Shown here in pieces: positions 25,394-33,641 of a stretch of DNA of 42,343 bases. The stretch lies in contig CALFXW010000252.1 in assembly GCA_937957805.1 (NCBI GenBank), forward strand, positions 1 through 42,343, given 5' to 3'. The position numbers were made by a program, and so were the translations under genes. Below the pieces are notes generated by a model. That model had not been told where the DNA came from. It did not search any database and was given only the letters and a program-made list of their open reading frames with translations. Numbering within the stretch: the stretch's first letter is position 1; each line of letters starts with the position of its first letter. Origin of the DNA: an uncultured Sphingopyxis sp. GTDB lineage: Bacteria; Pseudomonadota; Alphaproteobacteria; Sphingomonadales; Sphingomonadaceae.

Positions 25394-27118
25394 TTATCGC
25401 GTCGGGCAGCTGCTGGCCGGGCCGGAAAGGAGGTCGAGACAATGGCCGTCGAACCGCGCGGGGTCGATGGAAAGGCCGATGAGGCCAGCCAGCGTCGGCG
25501 CAAGGTCGGCGACGCGCACCGGATTGGGCTGTTCAAACCCGGCCATGTCGCGCCGCCAAAAGAGCAGGGGCACGCGCCGGTCATAATCCCACACCGAACC
25601 GTGCGTTGCGACATAACCGTTGGAGGGGTTGGTAATTGGCGTAACGCGCGGTTTCAGCACGACCAGAAAATCTCCTGACCGCCCGGGGTAAAAGGATGCA
25701 CGTAACCGTTCCGCGATGGTCCAAAGTTCGGGGCTGCGGGTGGAGATGGGGACAGCCGCAATCTCCGCAGCTGTCATCACCGTTTCCACCTGCGGGTTGG
25801 CACGCAAAATCCGCATCACCGCCGTTTCCACCCGGGCACGGTCGCCCGCGCTCAACCCGCGCGCGTAATAATAATCGCCAAAGGGGCCGTCCGAATAGAG
25901 CAAGGGGCCGGAAAAGCCCTGCATGCCCAATTCCGCTTTTAGCCGGTCGGACAGGTCATCGGCGCTGAGGCCAGCGGCGACGCGCGCCGCATCCCCAATC
26001 GCATTTTCGCGGTTGCGTTCGGGCAAATCATGCCCGCCATGGTCGGCGGTCAGCGCCACCGCATAATCAACGCCGGTCGCGTCCATCCGCGCGAAAAAAT
26101 CCCCCAATTCACGGTCGAGCGCCGCCATTTGCAGGCACATTTCCACCCCGCCTGGGCCATAGCCATGGCCGACATAGTCGGTCGCCGACAGCCCGAGGAT
26201 GAGGAGATCGGTGCCCGTCCCCTGCCCGAGATGATATTGCGCCTGCATCGCCGCGCCGACCGCAAGCACGCTGGCATCCGCCTCTGGGCTGGCCATAAAG
26301 CCCCGGAAATTACCGGCTTCGCGGCCCAGATGGCCGGTGCCCACGTTCTTACCCCCGCCGATATCGACCGCGTGGTTGAGCGCGGCACATTGCGCGGGCA
26401 CGTCCAGATCGGGGCGGGCAGTATTGATGTTGGCGGCAACCGCGCTCGACAGACGGGCGACGAATTCGGACGGGGTGCGCCCCGGCAGGCTGGCAAGGCC
26501 GGTCGGTGCCAGCCACCACATTTCATCGGCATGGTGGCCGCCCATCATTATCGCCGCACGATCCTTGCCCGCGATGGAAATGACACGCGCCGCGCCATTG
26601 GCATCCTTCATATAATCACCCAGCGTCGGCACCATCAGACTGGCGGTGGTGGTTTGATATTGGCCGGTGCGCGACGATGTCCCCGCAATCGTCGGATCCT
26701 CCGAACAATAGACGCGCCGATCCTCCCGCGTCAGCGACAGGTCATACCAATTATTGGCGACGATGCCGGTGTGCGCGGGGTAATTACCGGTCAGGATGAC
26801 ACTGTGGCCGGGGCAGGTTTCGGTCGCGCCATGCGCCTGATAGGCGGATGGAAAGACGACGCCGCGCGCCAGCCGGTCCAGCCCGCCGCGAAATTGGGTG
26901 CGATATTGCGCGAACAGGTCGGCGGAAAATTGATCGACCGAAATGACGATAAGCAGCTTTGGCGCGGCGGCGCGTTCGACTGATGCGGCGGGCACCGCGA
27001 CGGGCGCCGGGTCGCTGTTGCGCTGCTGAGCCGACGCCGGAAGCGCCAGACAGGCCGCCGCCGCTGCGCACAGCATCCAGCGGTGAGCGCCCATGATTTT
27101 CCCTGCCAATTTCGCCAT
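25394..27118 (-). CDS. PafA-type alkaline phosphatase, secreted
   Basis: 574 residues from ATG 27118, which has GGGAG at good spacing. A signal peptide (MLCAAAAACLALPASAQ) sends it to the periplasm. The alkaline phosphatase superfamily core begins LLIVISVDQFSADL, with the nucleophile Thr in GATETCPGHS (~99), the following GNYPAHTGIVANNWYD (Asn ligand region) and a GKDRAA motif matching the Lys-x-Arg of PafA. The metal-site motifs TADHGGHD and DYVGHGYGP are intact. PafA enzymes are Ca2+-activated phosphomonoesterases that free phosphate from organic compounds. It is in one transcript with the CoA-transferase; no shared pathway is obvious. No Pho box was identified. Confidence 0.85.
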   Translation of the reverse strand: MAKLAGKIMGAHRWMLCAAAAACLALPASAQQRNSDPAPVAVPAASVERAAAPKLLIVISVDQFSADLFAQYRTQFRGGLDRLARGVVFPSAYQAHGATETCPGHSVILTGNYPAHTGIVANNWYDLSLTREDRRVYCSEDPTIAGTSSRTGQYQTTTASLMVPTLGDYMKDANGAARVISIAGKDRAAIMMGGHHADEMWWLAPTGLASLPGRTPSEFVARLSSAVAANINTARPDLDVPAQCAALNHAVDIGGGKNVGTGHLGREAGNFRGFMASPEADASVLAVGAAMQAQYHLGQGTGTDLLILGLSATDYVGHGYGPGGVEMCLQMAALDRELGDFFARMDATGVDYAVALTADHGGHDLPERNRENAIGDAARVAAGLSADDLSDRLKAELGMQGFSGPLLYSDGPFGDYYYARGLSAGDRARVETAVMRILRANPQVETVMTAAEIAAVPISTRSPELWTIAERLRASFYPGRSGDFLVVLKPRVTPITNPSNGYVATHGSVWDYDRRVPLLFWRRDMAGFEQPNPVRVADLAPTLAGLIGLSIDPARFDGHCLDLLSGPASSCPTR

Positions 27119-27281
27119 CACCCTGCTCCCAAAAAATCCTGCACATCTCATGGCATAGCGGGCGCACAGGCAAAAGGGGGTGGAACGGGGAAATTTGCGG
27201 GGGGATGCGTTGCAGCGACGCGGGAGCACCACGTGATTTGACATGCATTGGGTGCTGAAGAGCAGGAGATTCACCTAGTTA

Positions 27282-28355
27282 CTAGAATAATCCCGATATA
27301 GCGCGAGCGAGCGGCGAACCGTCCAACTCGCCGTTAAGAATCCCGTATATGATCGCCGCAACAACACCGCCAAATATCGTTATACCCCATGACAGAAAGC
27401 CGGGGCCGAGTTTGCCTATCCAACTCGCCTTTTTCTTGGCTGGATAGAATACAAAGTTAGGGACGTACTGCCGGTGAAAATAAGCAATTAGGGCTTGGAT
27501 ACCGAACGCGCTGCCCAAGAACGCTAGTCGCTGCCAGAATGTGGGCAATCCCGGCAATGCCGCTAATGCAGCAACCAAGATAAACACATTGAATGTTAAG
27601 CCAAATTTTCGGAATTGCGTTGCAAGTTTTCGTTGAAACCCGTGAACGTGTTGGGTTAGGGCTTCCGCCTTTCCTATGGCCCATGCCTCTTGAACGCTTT
27701 GGACCCGGATAGTGTTGTCACCCCATGCGACCAATTCCACGGTCGCATTTCGTTGTAGCCCGTATATTTCTGGTTCACCGACAAAAATCTTTAAGTATCG
27801 CAACTCCGGCAAGCCATCCAAGACTTGTTCAAACTCGTCTGAAAATATGTTCTTTTCAATTCCCTTGTCGTTATAGGTGATAACTGCCCGTTTTTGGGAG
27901 AAATCTTTAACGAGTTGGGCAATCAGGCTTCGCACATCACCAGCATATAGGCGAACCGCACCAAGGGGCCGTGAGGAAGTGTTAAGTTGTTCCGCGATGG
28001 GACCGGGATTCGTCGGCCGCACCTGATAGCTATGTGGCCAAAGCTGGAAGGTGCCACCCGTTCCAATCGTGGTGGTCCATTCGCCCGCAAGCCGCCCATC
28101 ATCGGTCAACGCGCCTGCAATCGTAAGCTCCCCAAGTTCAACGCCTTCCGGCGCTTGCCCTTGAGGTGTTCCGGTGAGGGCGAACCCGCCCGCCTCAAAT
28201 TGGCCAGTCACATCATATACGGCCAAGCCATGCTGATTGTCGCTCAACCGGATCACTCCGGTAAGTGCCTCGTCCTCGCCCTCTAGCGTGACCGCCACGT
28301 TCCCGGTGTTGGTCCCGTAAACTTGACCGTTCCAATTTCTGCCTATGTTCGCCAT
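27282..28355 (-). CDS. Orphan membrane protein with N-terminal beta-domain, beside tRNA-Ser
   Basis: 357 residues. Residues ~1-115 look like an all-beta barrel or lipocalin-like fold (VYGTNTGNVAVTLEGEDEAL, LTIAGALTDDGRLAGEWTTT). A soluble alpha/beta part follows (~130-230, with RAVITYNDKGIEKNIFSDEF). The C-terminal third has about three membrane helices (FNVFILVAALAALPGLPTFW, LAFLGSAFGIQALIAYF, GITIFGGVVAAIIYGIL). Two sampled 60-base lines give 53% and 45% GC, well under the genome, and codon use differs from neighbours. It lies just past the 3' end of tRNA-Ser, a usual site of gene acquisition. The layout of a sensing domain plus membrane helices would suit a stand-alone defence or stress effector, but that is speculation; no family was recognised. 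Confidence 0.7.
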   Translation of the reverse strand: MANIGRNWNGQVYGTNTGNVAVTLEGEDEALTGVIRLSDNQHGLAVYDVTGQFEAGGFALTGTPQGQAPEGVELGELTIAGALTDDGRLAGEWTTTIGTGGTFQLWPHSYQVRPTNPGPIAEQLNTSSRPLGAVRLYAGDVRSLIAQLVKDFSQKRAVITYNDKGIEKNIFSDEFEQVLDGLPELRYLKIFVGEPEIYGLQRNATVELVAWGDNTIRVQSVQEAWAIGKAEALTQHVHGFQRKLATQFRKFGLTFNVFILVAALAALPGLPTFWQRLAFLGSAFGIQALIAYFHRQYVPNFVFYPAKKKASWIGKLGPGFLSWGITIFGGVVAAIIYGILNGELDGSPLARAISGLF

Positions 28356-28425
28356 TCAATCCCCCTGGTCCGAAACGTAACGGCACACTGGCAAATCACC
28401 AACAAAAAGGGATAGGCACAATAGA

Positions 28426-28447
28426 GACGGCCATTCCTCTGGCCGTC
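28426..28447. terminator. Hairpin between the orphan gene and tRNA-Ser
   Basis: A perfect 8-bp stem (gacggcca / tggccgtc) with a 6-base loop lies on the 3' side of tRNA-Ser as the tRNA is read. It probably ends the tRNA transcript before the orphan gene starts. Confidence 0.6.
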
Positions 28448-28464
28448 GTTATGTTGGCCAGAAA

Positions 28465-28500
28465 TTGAAATCTTGGATTTCAACTATTGAAATAGATATT
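28465..28500. repeat. AT-rich GAAAT/ATTTC inverted repeats
   Basis: Bases 28465-28483 form ttgaaat-N5-atttcaa, and directly after them gaaatagatatttc forms a second, shorter palindrome of the same half-site. They sit between tRNA-Ser and the orphan gene, about 110-145 bases before that gene's start, so they could be an operator or part of a promoter for it. Confidence 0.35.
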
Positions 28501-28516
28501 TCCCTAGACAGGAAAT

Positions 28517-28608
28517 TGGCGGAGACGGAGGGATTCGAACCCTCGGTGCCGCATTCACAGCACGCCGGTTTAGCAAACCGATGGTTTCAGCCACTCACCC
28601 ACGTCTCC
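28517..28608 (-). tRNA. tRNA-Ser (GCU anticodon)
   Basis: On the minus strand a 7-bp acceptor stem GGAGACG / CGTCTCC is closed by discriminator G and an encoded CCA (28519-28517). The anticodon loop TTGCTAA gives GCU, reading AGC/AGU. The long variable arm (GTGCTGTGAATGCGGCAC) and the T-arm GGTTCGAATCC are typical of class II tRNA-Ser. It is complete. The gene following its 3' end is of lower GC, as expected if the tRNA has served as an integration target, but no duplicated tRNA end was found. Confidence 0.95.
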
Positions 28609-28824
28609 GCACTTTTTGAGGGGCTGCGCGCCCATAGCGCGCATCGACCATCGGGGCAATGGTGCAAATCATCAATTATCGGACTCATTCCGGCGTAAAA
28701 TTGACTCACCCCGTCGCCAAGCAGGTGCCCGCCGTTCAAAGCCGATTCATGCTGGCGGCGATAGTCCTGTGCCACACATAATGACGGGCAGGTCGCGCGG
28801 CGCGAAAATTGCGGGAGAATGGCA

Positions 28825-29604
28825 ATGGCGGGGTATAAATTACGGCGGATGGTATTGGCCACCCTAACGCTTTTTGCATTCACCACCGCCGCCGTTGCCA
28901 GCGCGCAGGTGCGCAGCGTTGACCCCAATGACGTTATCGACGCGGATCTGAACCAGCCACGCCCCACTGCGCCGGTGACGCCGCCAGCCTCCCCGCCCGC
29001 GCCTGCGACCAGTGGCTGGACCAATGAGGGGTTGGAGCAAAGCGCCGCACCCCCGCCACCCGCCAGCCCCCCCGCCGCCGATGCGACAGCGCCAAGCGCT
29101 GCTGTCACCCCTGCCAGCGCCAATACATTCCATCGTGACGACCTGATCGGCGCGGCCGAGGGCGTGTTCGGGCGCGGTGCAGAGGGGCTGGCGCGGATTA
29201 TAGAGGATATTTTGCGCGAACAGGGTGAACCCAATGGCTATATCGTCGGGCGCGAAGCGGGCGGTGCGTTGGTCTTTGGCCTGCGTTATGGTTCGGGCAC
29301 ATTATACCACCGGATAGAGGGGGAGCAGCCTGTATATTGGACCGGCCCATCGCTGGGCTTTGATGCGGGGGCCAATGCTGGCAATACATTCGTCCTAGTT
29401 TATAATTTGCACGACACGGCGGATTTGTTCCACCGCATACCGGCGGGCGAAGGCGCGGCCTATTTAGTCGGCGGGTTCAACGCATCCTATCTGCGGCGCG
29501 GGGATGTCGTGCTCATCCCCATTCGTTTGGGGGTCGGCGCGCGCCTCGGCGTCAATGTCGGCTATATGAAATTTTCCCACCGCCAACGCTGGTTCCCCTT
29601 TTAA
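28825..29604 (+). CDS. DUF1134/EipA-like envelope integrity protein
   Basis: 259 residues from ATG 28825, the second of two ATGs and the one with GGGAG seven bases ahead. After a signal peptide (MVLATLTLFAFTTAAVAS) comes a Pro/Ala-rich linker (~30-95) and then the DUF1134 domain (RDDLIGAAEGVFGRGAEGLA, YWTGPSLGFDAGANAGNTFV, IRLGVGARLGVNVGYMKF). EipA of Brucella is the studied member of DUF1134, a periplasmic beta-barrel protein needed for envelope integrity. The similarity here is to that conserved domain, with the family's usual long disordered N-terminal linker. Single gene, convergent with apt. Confidence 0.8.
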   Translation: MAGYKLRRMVLATLTLFAFTTAAVASAQVRSVDPNDVIDADLNQPRPTAPVTPPASPPAPATSGWTNEGLEQSAAPPPPASPPAADATAPSAAVTPASANTFHRDDLIGAAEGVFGRGAEGLARIIEDILREQGEPNGYIVGREAGGALVFGLRYGSGTLYHRIEGEQPVYWTGPSLGFDAGANAGNTFVLVYNLHDTADLFHRIPAGEGAAYLVGGFNASYLRRGDVVLIPIRLGVGARLGVNVGYMKFSHRQRWFPF

Positions 29605-29646
29605 GGGGGGAGTGGCCGGAACAGCACCCGACACGATAGTTTCGGA

Positions 29647-30183
29647 TCAGTAACGCAGCAGCGCCTCAACCTTGACGCCCGCACTTTCGAGTTTGGCGCG
29701 CGCGCCAAGGTCTGCAAGTTCGATAAGGAACAATGCGGCGGCGACGCTGCCACCCGCCTGTCCCACCAGTGCCGCTGCCGCGCCGACAGTGCCGCCTGTC
29801 GCCAGCAAATCATCAATAATCAGCACCCGGGCACCGGGGCTGAGCGCGTCCGCATGAATCTCCAGCCTGTCGCTGCCATATTCCAAACCATAAGCGATGC
29901 AGTGCGTTGCGCCCGGCAATTTGCCCGGCTTGCGCACCGGCACCAGCGGCAGGCCGAGTGTCAGCGCCAGCGGCGCGCCGAACAGGAAACCACGGGCTTC
30001 AACCGCGACGATGGCATCGATCGGGTCGTCGGCATGGAACCGCCGCGCGACATCGGTGAGGAGCGCATGCGCATCGGCAAAGGCGTCCGCATCCGCCAGC
30101 AACGGCGTTATGTCGCGGAATAATATGCCCGGTTGCGGAAAATCGGGGATGGAACGCACGGCGGCGGCAATGCGTTGCCGCAT
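29647..30183 (-). CDS. apt: Adenine phosphoribosyltransferase
   Basis: 178 residues from ATG 30183. Apt makes AMP from adenine and PRPP in purine salvage. The family N-terminus RSIPDFPQPGILFRDITPLL, the substrate loop VEARGFLFG, PVRKPGKLPG and the PRPP motif VLIIDDLLATGGT are all present. The frame can extend to a TTG at 30231, which overlaps the stop of petC. That longer form adds 16 residues not typical of the family, so the internal ATG with an AAGG-like site is preferred. Either way it is the last gene of the petABC transcript. Confidence 0.92.
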   Translation of the reverse strand: MRQRIAAAVRSIPDFPQPGILFRDITPLLADADAFADAHALLTDVARRFHADDPIDAIVAVEARGFLFGAPLALTLGLPLVPVRKPGKLPGATHCIAYGLEYGSDRLEIHADALSPGARVLIIDDLLATGGTVGAAAALVGQAGGSVAAALFLIELADLGARAKLESAGVKVEALLRY

Positions 30184-30227
30184 CACCGCCGCCTTCTTAT
30201 CCGAAAATTTGCCGGACACAGTGCCGA

Positions 30228-31043
30228 TCAATGTCCCTTTTTATCCGCCCATACCGAACGATAGGAGAGGTAGGCGAGCACCGAGAGGACAAAGAGGAAG
30301 CCGAGCACCGCCCAGCCATATGCATGGCGGCGCGGCAATTCGGGTTCCGCCGTCCAGACGAGGAAGGCCGAAACATCCTTTGCCATCTGGTCAACCGTCG
30401 CGCGCGTCCCATCGTCAAAGGTCACCTGACCTTCGCTGGCCAGCGGCGCGGGCATCGCCAGATTCAAATTGGCGAAATAGGGGTTGTAATGCAGCCCCGT
30501 TGCCGGCCGCAATTCGGCGGGCAGATTGGCGGGCGGGTTGCGATAACCGGTCAGCAGCGAATGGACATAGGCCGCACCACCATGGCGCGCCTTTGTAATC
30601 AGCGACAGGTCAGGCGGCAGAGCATTGCCGTTCGCCGCGCGCGCCGCCACTTCATTGGGATAGGGCGAGGGGAAATGATCCGACGGCAAAGCAGGACGCG
30701 TTGCCGGCTCACCAGTGTCGGGGTTGATGGAGGGCACTTGGAACTGGGCGGCCAGCGCCTTTACCTGACCCTCATCATAACCCAGCGCCTCCAACTGGCC
30801 AAAGCGCACCTGGCTAAGCCCATGGCAGGCGGCGCACACTTCTTTATAGACTTTCAGCCCGCGCTGGAGCTGCGCTGTGTCAAAGCGCCCAAAGACACCG
30901 TTGCTGGCCAGCGCCAAGGGGCGCGGTTCCAGATGAAACTCCTCCGTCGCATTATGCTCAATGGCGAGCGGGGTCACCAAAATCGCGTAGAGCAGGGCGA
31001 AAATAAAGCCCAGACCAACAAAGAAGCCGATTAAGCGAACCAT
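30228..31043 (-). CDS. petC: Cytochrome c1, bc1 complex subunit
   Basis: 271 residues from ATG 31043, with AAGGAAG upstream. Cytochrome c1 passes electrons from the Rieske centre to soluble cytochrome c on the periplasmic face. An N-terminal membrane or signal helix (MVRLIGFFVGLGFIFALLYA) is followed by haem-binding CAACH in YKEVCAACHGL, the PSPYPNEVAARAANGNALPP loop and KARHGGAAYVHSLLTGY. A C-terminal anchor helix (WAVLGFLFVLSVLAYLSYRS) ends in a basic tail. An in-frame start at 31109 is less likely. Third gene of petABC. Confidence 0.95.
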   Translation of the reverse strand: MVRLIGFFVGLGFIFALLYAILVTPLAIEHNATEEFHLEPRPLALASNGVFGRFDTAQLQRGLKVYKEVCAACHGLSQVRFGQLEALGYDEGQVKALAAQFQVPSINPDTGEPATRPALPSDHFPSPYPNEVAARAANGNALPPDLSLITKARHGGAAYVHSLLTGYRNPPANLPAELRPATGLHYNPYFANLNLAMPAPLASEGQVTFDDGTRATVDQMAKDVSAFLVWTAEPELPRRHAYGWAVLGFLFVLSVLAYLSYRSVWADKKGH

Positions 31044-31062
31044 GATATCTTCCTTTTGTCGG

Positions 31063-32352
31063 TCAGGCCGCCGAGGCGGCTTTATCGGCGGTTTTGGCCG
31101 CACCCTCACCCAAAACGGCTGCCGTAATCGACGTTGGCATCGGCAATGCGCGTTCGTTGCGCGAAATCATCGGCAGGATGATGAGGAAATGGGCGAAATA
31201 ATAGATGGCACCAATCTGGCTGAGGATGATCCACGGCTGCGACGCGGGCATCACCCCACAGACGCCGAGCAGTGCCACATCCGCCACCAGCACCCAGAAA
31301 AATTTCCGATAGAGCGGGCGATAGGTCGCCGAACGCACCGGTGAGCGGTCGAGCCACGGCAAGAAGAACAGCAAGGCGATGGAGGCGAACATTGCGAGCA
31401 CGCCCCACAGTTTCGCATCAATCCCCATGAAATTGCCGGTAAAGGCGCGCAAAATCGCGTAAAATGGCCAGAAATACCATTCAGGTACAATGTGCGCCGG
31501 GGTCGAAAGCGGGTTGGCTTCGATATAATTATCCGGGTGGCCCAGCAAATTGGGCGCAAAAAACACCAGCGCGAAAAATAGGATCAGGAAAATGGTCAGC
31601 CCGAAACCATCCTTTGCGGTGTAATATGGATGGAAGGGAACCGTATCCTGTTCATCCTTCACCTCTACGCCCGTCGGGTTCGACGAACCGGGGATGTGCA
31701 GCGCCCAAATATGCAAAATCACCACGCCCAAGATGACAAAGGGCAGGAGGTAATGGAGCGAGAAAAAGCGATTCAGCGCCGCCTGATCGGGCGCAAACCC
31801 GCCGAGCAGCCATTCACGCAGCGTTTCCCCGACCAAAGGAATGGCGGAGAAAAAGCCGGTGATGACCTGTGCGCCCCAAAAGCTCATCTGACCCCAAGGC
31901 AGCACATAGCCCATGAAGGCGGTCGCCATCATCAACAGGAAAATGACCACGCCGAGCAGCCAGATCATTTCGCGCGGAGCCTTGTACGAACCGAAATAAA
32001 GGCCGCGGAAAATATGGGTGTACACAACGATGAAGAAAAAGCTCGCACCGTTCATATGCGCATAACGCAGCAACCAGCCGCCATTCACGTCGCGCATAAT
32101 ATGTTCGACCGAATTAAACGCGCCGCCGGTGCTGGCATAATAATGCATGGCCAACACGATGCCGGTGACAATCTGGATAACCAGCGCAAAGCCCGCCAAC
32201 ACCCCGAAATTCCACCAATAATTGAGGTTGCGTGGCACCGGATAGCCCGCGCCGACCGCATTATAGACAAAACGCGGCAGTGGCAGCTTTTCATCCATCC
32301 ATTGCATCAACGGGTGCTGCGGCGCGTAATTTTTGGCCCAAGGGAAGCTCAT
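31063..32352 (-). CDS. petB: Cytochrome b, bc1 complex subunit
   Basis: 429 residues, about eight membrane helices. It binds two haems b and the two quinone sites of the bc1 complex. The histidine ligands lie in helices around LRYAHMNGASFFFIVVYTHI and HYLLPFVILGVVILHIWALH. The Qo-site motif is visible as PEWYFWPFYAILRA, and the conserved stretch ATAFMGYVLPWGQMSFWGAQ is present. It is full length and not split. Spacing to petA and petC is 13 and 19 bases, so the three genes form one operon. Confidence 0.96.
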   Translation of the reverse strand: MSFPWAKNYAPQHPLMQWMDEKLPLPRFVYNAVGAGYPVPRNLNYWWNFGVLAGFALVIQIVTGIVLAMHYYASTGGAFNSVEHIMRDVNGGWLLRYAHMNGASFFFIVVYTHIFRGLYFGSYKAPREMIWLLGVVIFLLMMATAFMGYVLPWGQMSFWGAQVITGFFSAIPLVGETLREWLLGGFAPDQAALNRFFSLHYLLPFVILGVVILHIWALHIPGSSNPTGVEVKDEQDTVPFHPYYTAKDGFGLTIFLILFFALVFFAPNLLGHPDNYIEANPLSTPAHIVPEWYFWPFYAILRAFTGNFMGIDAKLWGVLAMFASIALLFFLPWLDRSPVRSATYRPLYRKFFWVLVADVALLGVCGVMPASQPWIILSQIGAIYYFAHFLIILPMISRNERALPMPTSITAAVLGEGAAKTADKAASAA

Positions 32353-32365
32353 CGTATCTGATTCC

Positions 32366-32926
32366 TTAGCCGATGGTCACGACTGTGTCGGAGGTGAAGG
32401 CATATTCAGGCACCGCCAGATTGCGGGGCGCGGGGCCTTTGCGGATGCGGGCCGCAGTGTCATAGTGCGAACCGTGGCAGGGGCAGAAATAACCGCCGTA
32501 ATCGCCGCGATTTTCCCCCTCAGCAGCGCCGAGCGGCACGCAGCCCAAATGGGTGCAGACGCCCAGCGTAATCAACCAATTTTCCTTGCCCGGCTTGGTA
32601 CGCTCATCAATCGTCTGCGGGTCGCGCAGTTCGGACAATGGCACCGCCTTGGCCGCCGCGATTTCCTGCGGGGTCAGATTGCGGATGAACACCGGCTGTT
32701 TGCGCCATTGCGTTTTAATCGCTTGGCCCGGCTGAATGGCGCTGATGTCCACTTCGGCCGACGAAAGGGAAAGCACATCACCCGACGGCCCCATCTGATA
32801 AACCAGCGGAACAACGGCGGCGGCGGTGCCAACCCCGGCCCAGCTTATTGCCGCCAGATGGATAAAATCGCGGCGGCGCACACCTTCATCATCCGAAGGG
32901 GCGGCGGCGACTGCTTGGCTGTCCAT
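32366..32926 (-). CDS. petA: Rieske iron-sulphur subunit of the bc1 complex
   Basis: 186 residues. A twin-arginine-like N-terminus (VRRRDFIHLAAISWAGVGTA) doubles as the membrane anchor that delivers a folded, cofactor-bearing domain. The [2Fe-2S] cluster motifs are CTHLGCVPLG and CPCHGSHYD, with two Cys and two His ligands. The protein takes electrons from ubiquinol and hands them to cytochrome c1. First gene of petABC; a perfect hairpin lies in its leader. Confidence 0.96.
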   Translation of the reverse strand: MDSQAVAAAPSDDEGVRRRDFIHLAAISWAGVGTAAAVVPLVYQMGPSGDVLSLSSAEVDISAIQPGQAIKTQWRKQPVFIRNLTPQEIAAAKAVPLSELRDPQTIDERTKPGKENWLITLGVCTHLGCVPLGAAEGENRGDYGGYFCPCHGSHYDTAARIRKGPAPRNLAVPEYAFTSDTVVTIG

Positions 32927-32945
32927 GCTCTAACCCTATGTCAGC

Positions 32946-32969
32946 GAACCGGATTGCAAAATCCGGTTC
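32946..32969. promoter_or_regulatory. Perfect hairpin in the petA leader region
   Basis: A 10-bp perfect stem (gaaccggatt / aatccggttc) has a 4-base loop that reads GCAA on the plus strand (a GNRA tetraloop) and TTGC on the minus. It lies 20 bases before the petA ATG, in the space dividing petA from trmL. It may stabilise the petABC leader or serve as a palindromic operator. Confidence 0.45.
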
Positions 32970-33146
32970 AGAAAAGAAGAATCGCGCAATATTTATAAGG
33001 AGAATTTTTGCGCCAGCGCAATGCGCTATGCAATTTCCCCCATTTGCCCGGTTTGGCGGCTCTGTAGCCAGCGCAGCCCCCCTTGCCAATTGCAAAAACG
33101 TCTATTGCGAGCGGTTCGCAGCTATTGCCGCAAAAAGCGCCTTGCC

Positions 33147-33641
33147 ATGCGCGCCGCATCGCCGCACGGCAACGCAGTGCCACCCGAAATTGCCCTCATC
33201 GAACCCGATATTGCCGGAAATGTCGGCACCTTATTGCGCACCGCCGCTTGTTTTGGCGTCACCATCCATATTGTCGAGCCGTGCGGTTTTCCTTTTGGGG
33301 AGCGTAGTTTGCGTCGTGCGGGAATGGATTATGCCCCCGCTGCGCAGGTCGAACGCCATGCAGATTTTGCCGCTTTTGCCGATGCGATGGACAAGCGCGC
33401 GCGGCGGATGGTCTTACTGACCACCAGGGGGGCGAGGCGCATCGACGCCTTTACCTTTGGCGCCGATGATGTGCTGTTGCTGGGCAGCGAAAGCCGGGGG
33501 GCGAGCGATATTGTCCACGAAGCCGCCGCCGCGCGGGTGGTAATTCCGCTGCAAGCGGGATTTCGCAGCTTGAATGTCGCGCTTGCGGGCGGCATCGCAT
33601 TGGCTGAAGCGTTGCGCCAGACAAAGGGATTCGCGCCATGA
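33147..33641 (+). CDS. trmL: tRNA (cytidine/uridine-2'-O-)-methyltransferase TrmL
   Basis: 164 residues from ATG 33147. TrmL is a SPOUT-class enzyme that 2'-O-methylates the wobble base of tRNA-Leu. Family features are the start PEIALIEPDIAGNVGTLLRT, then FGVTIHIVEPCGFPF, RAGMDYAP and the knot motif LLLGSESRGASD ... IPLQAGFRSLNVALAGGIAL. The frame is open from 33021, but the added 42 residues are Cys/Arg-rich and unlike the family. Its TGA overlaps the hemF ATG by four bases (ATGA), so the two are co-translated. Confidence 0.85.
   Translation: MRAASPHGNAVPPEIALIEPDIAGNVGTLLRTAACFGVTIHIVEPCGFPFGERSLRRAGMDYAPAAQVERHADFAAFADAMDKRARRMVLLTTRGARRIDAFTFGADDVLLLGSESRGASDIVHEAAAARVVIPLQAGFRSLNVALAGGIALAEALRQTKGFAP

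Noticed and set aside
24382..25482. A 366-codon plus-strand frame opposite the CoA-transferase
   Set aside because: Arg/His-rich shadow of a well-recognised gene on the other strand, typical of high-GC genomes; no family features.
27119..28608. A complete integrated element ending in a duplicated tRNA-Ser 3' end
   Set aside because: I looked for a second copy of the tRNA T-arm/acceptor sequence between 27119 and 27290 and found none. No integrase is present, so only a possible single-gene island is claimed.
33021..33146. A 42-residue N-terminal extension of TrmL
   Set aside because: It is Cys/Arg-rich and not found in the family. Though TAAGGAG lies upstream of 33021, its spacing there is long, and the conserved start fits 33147.
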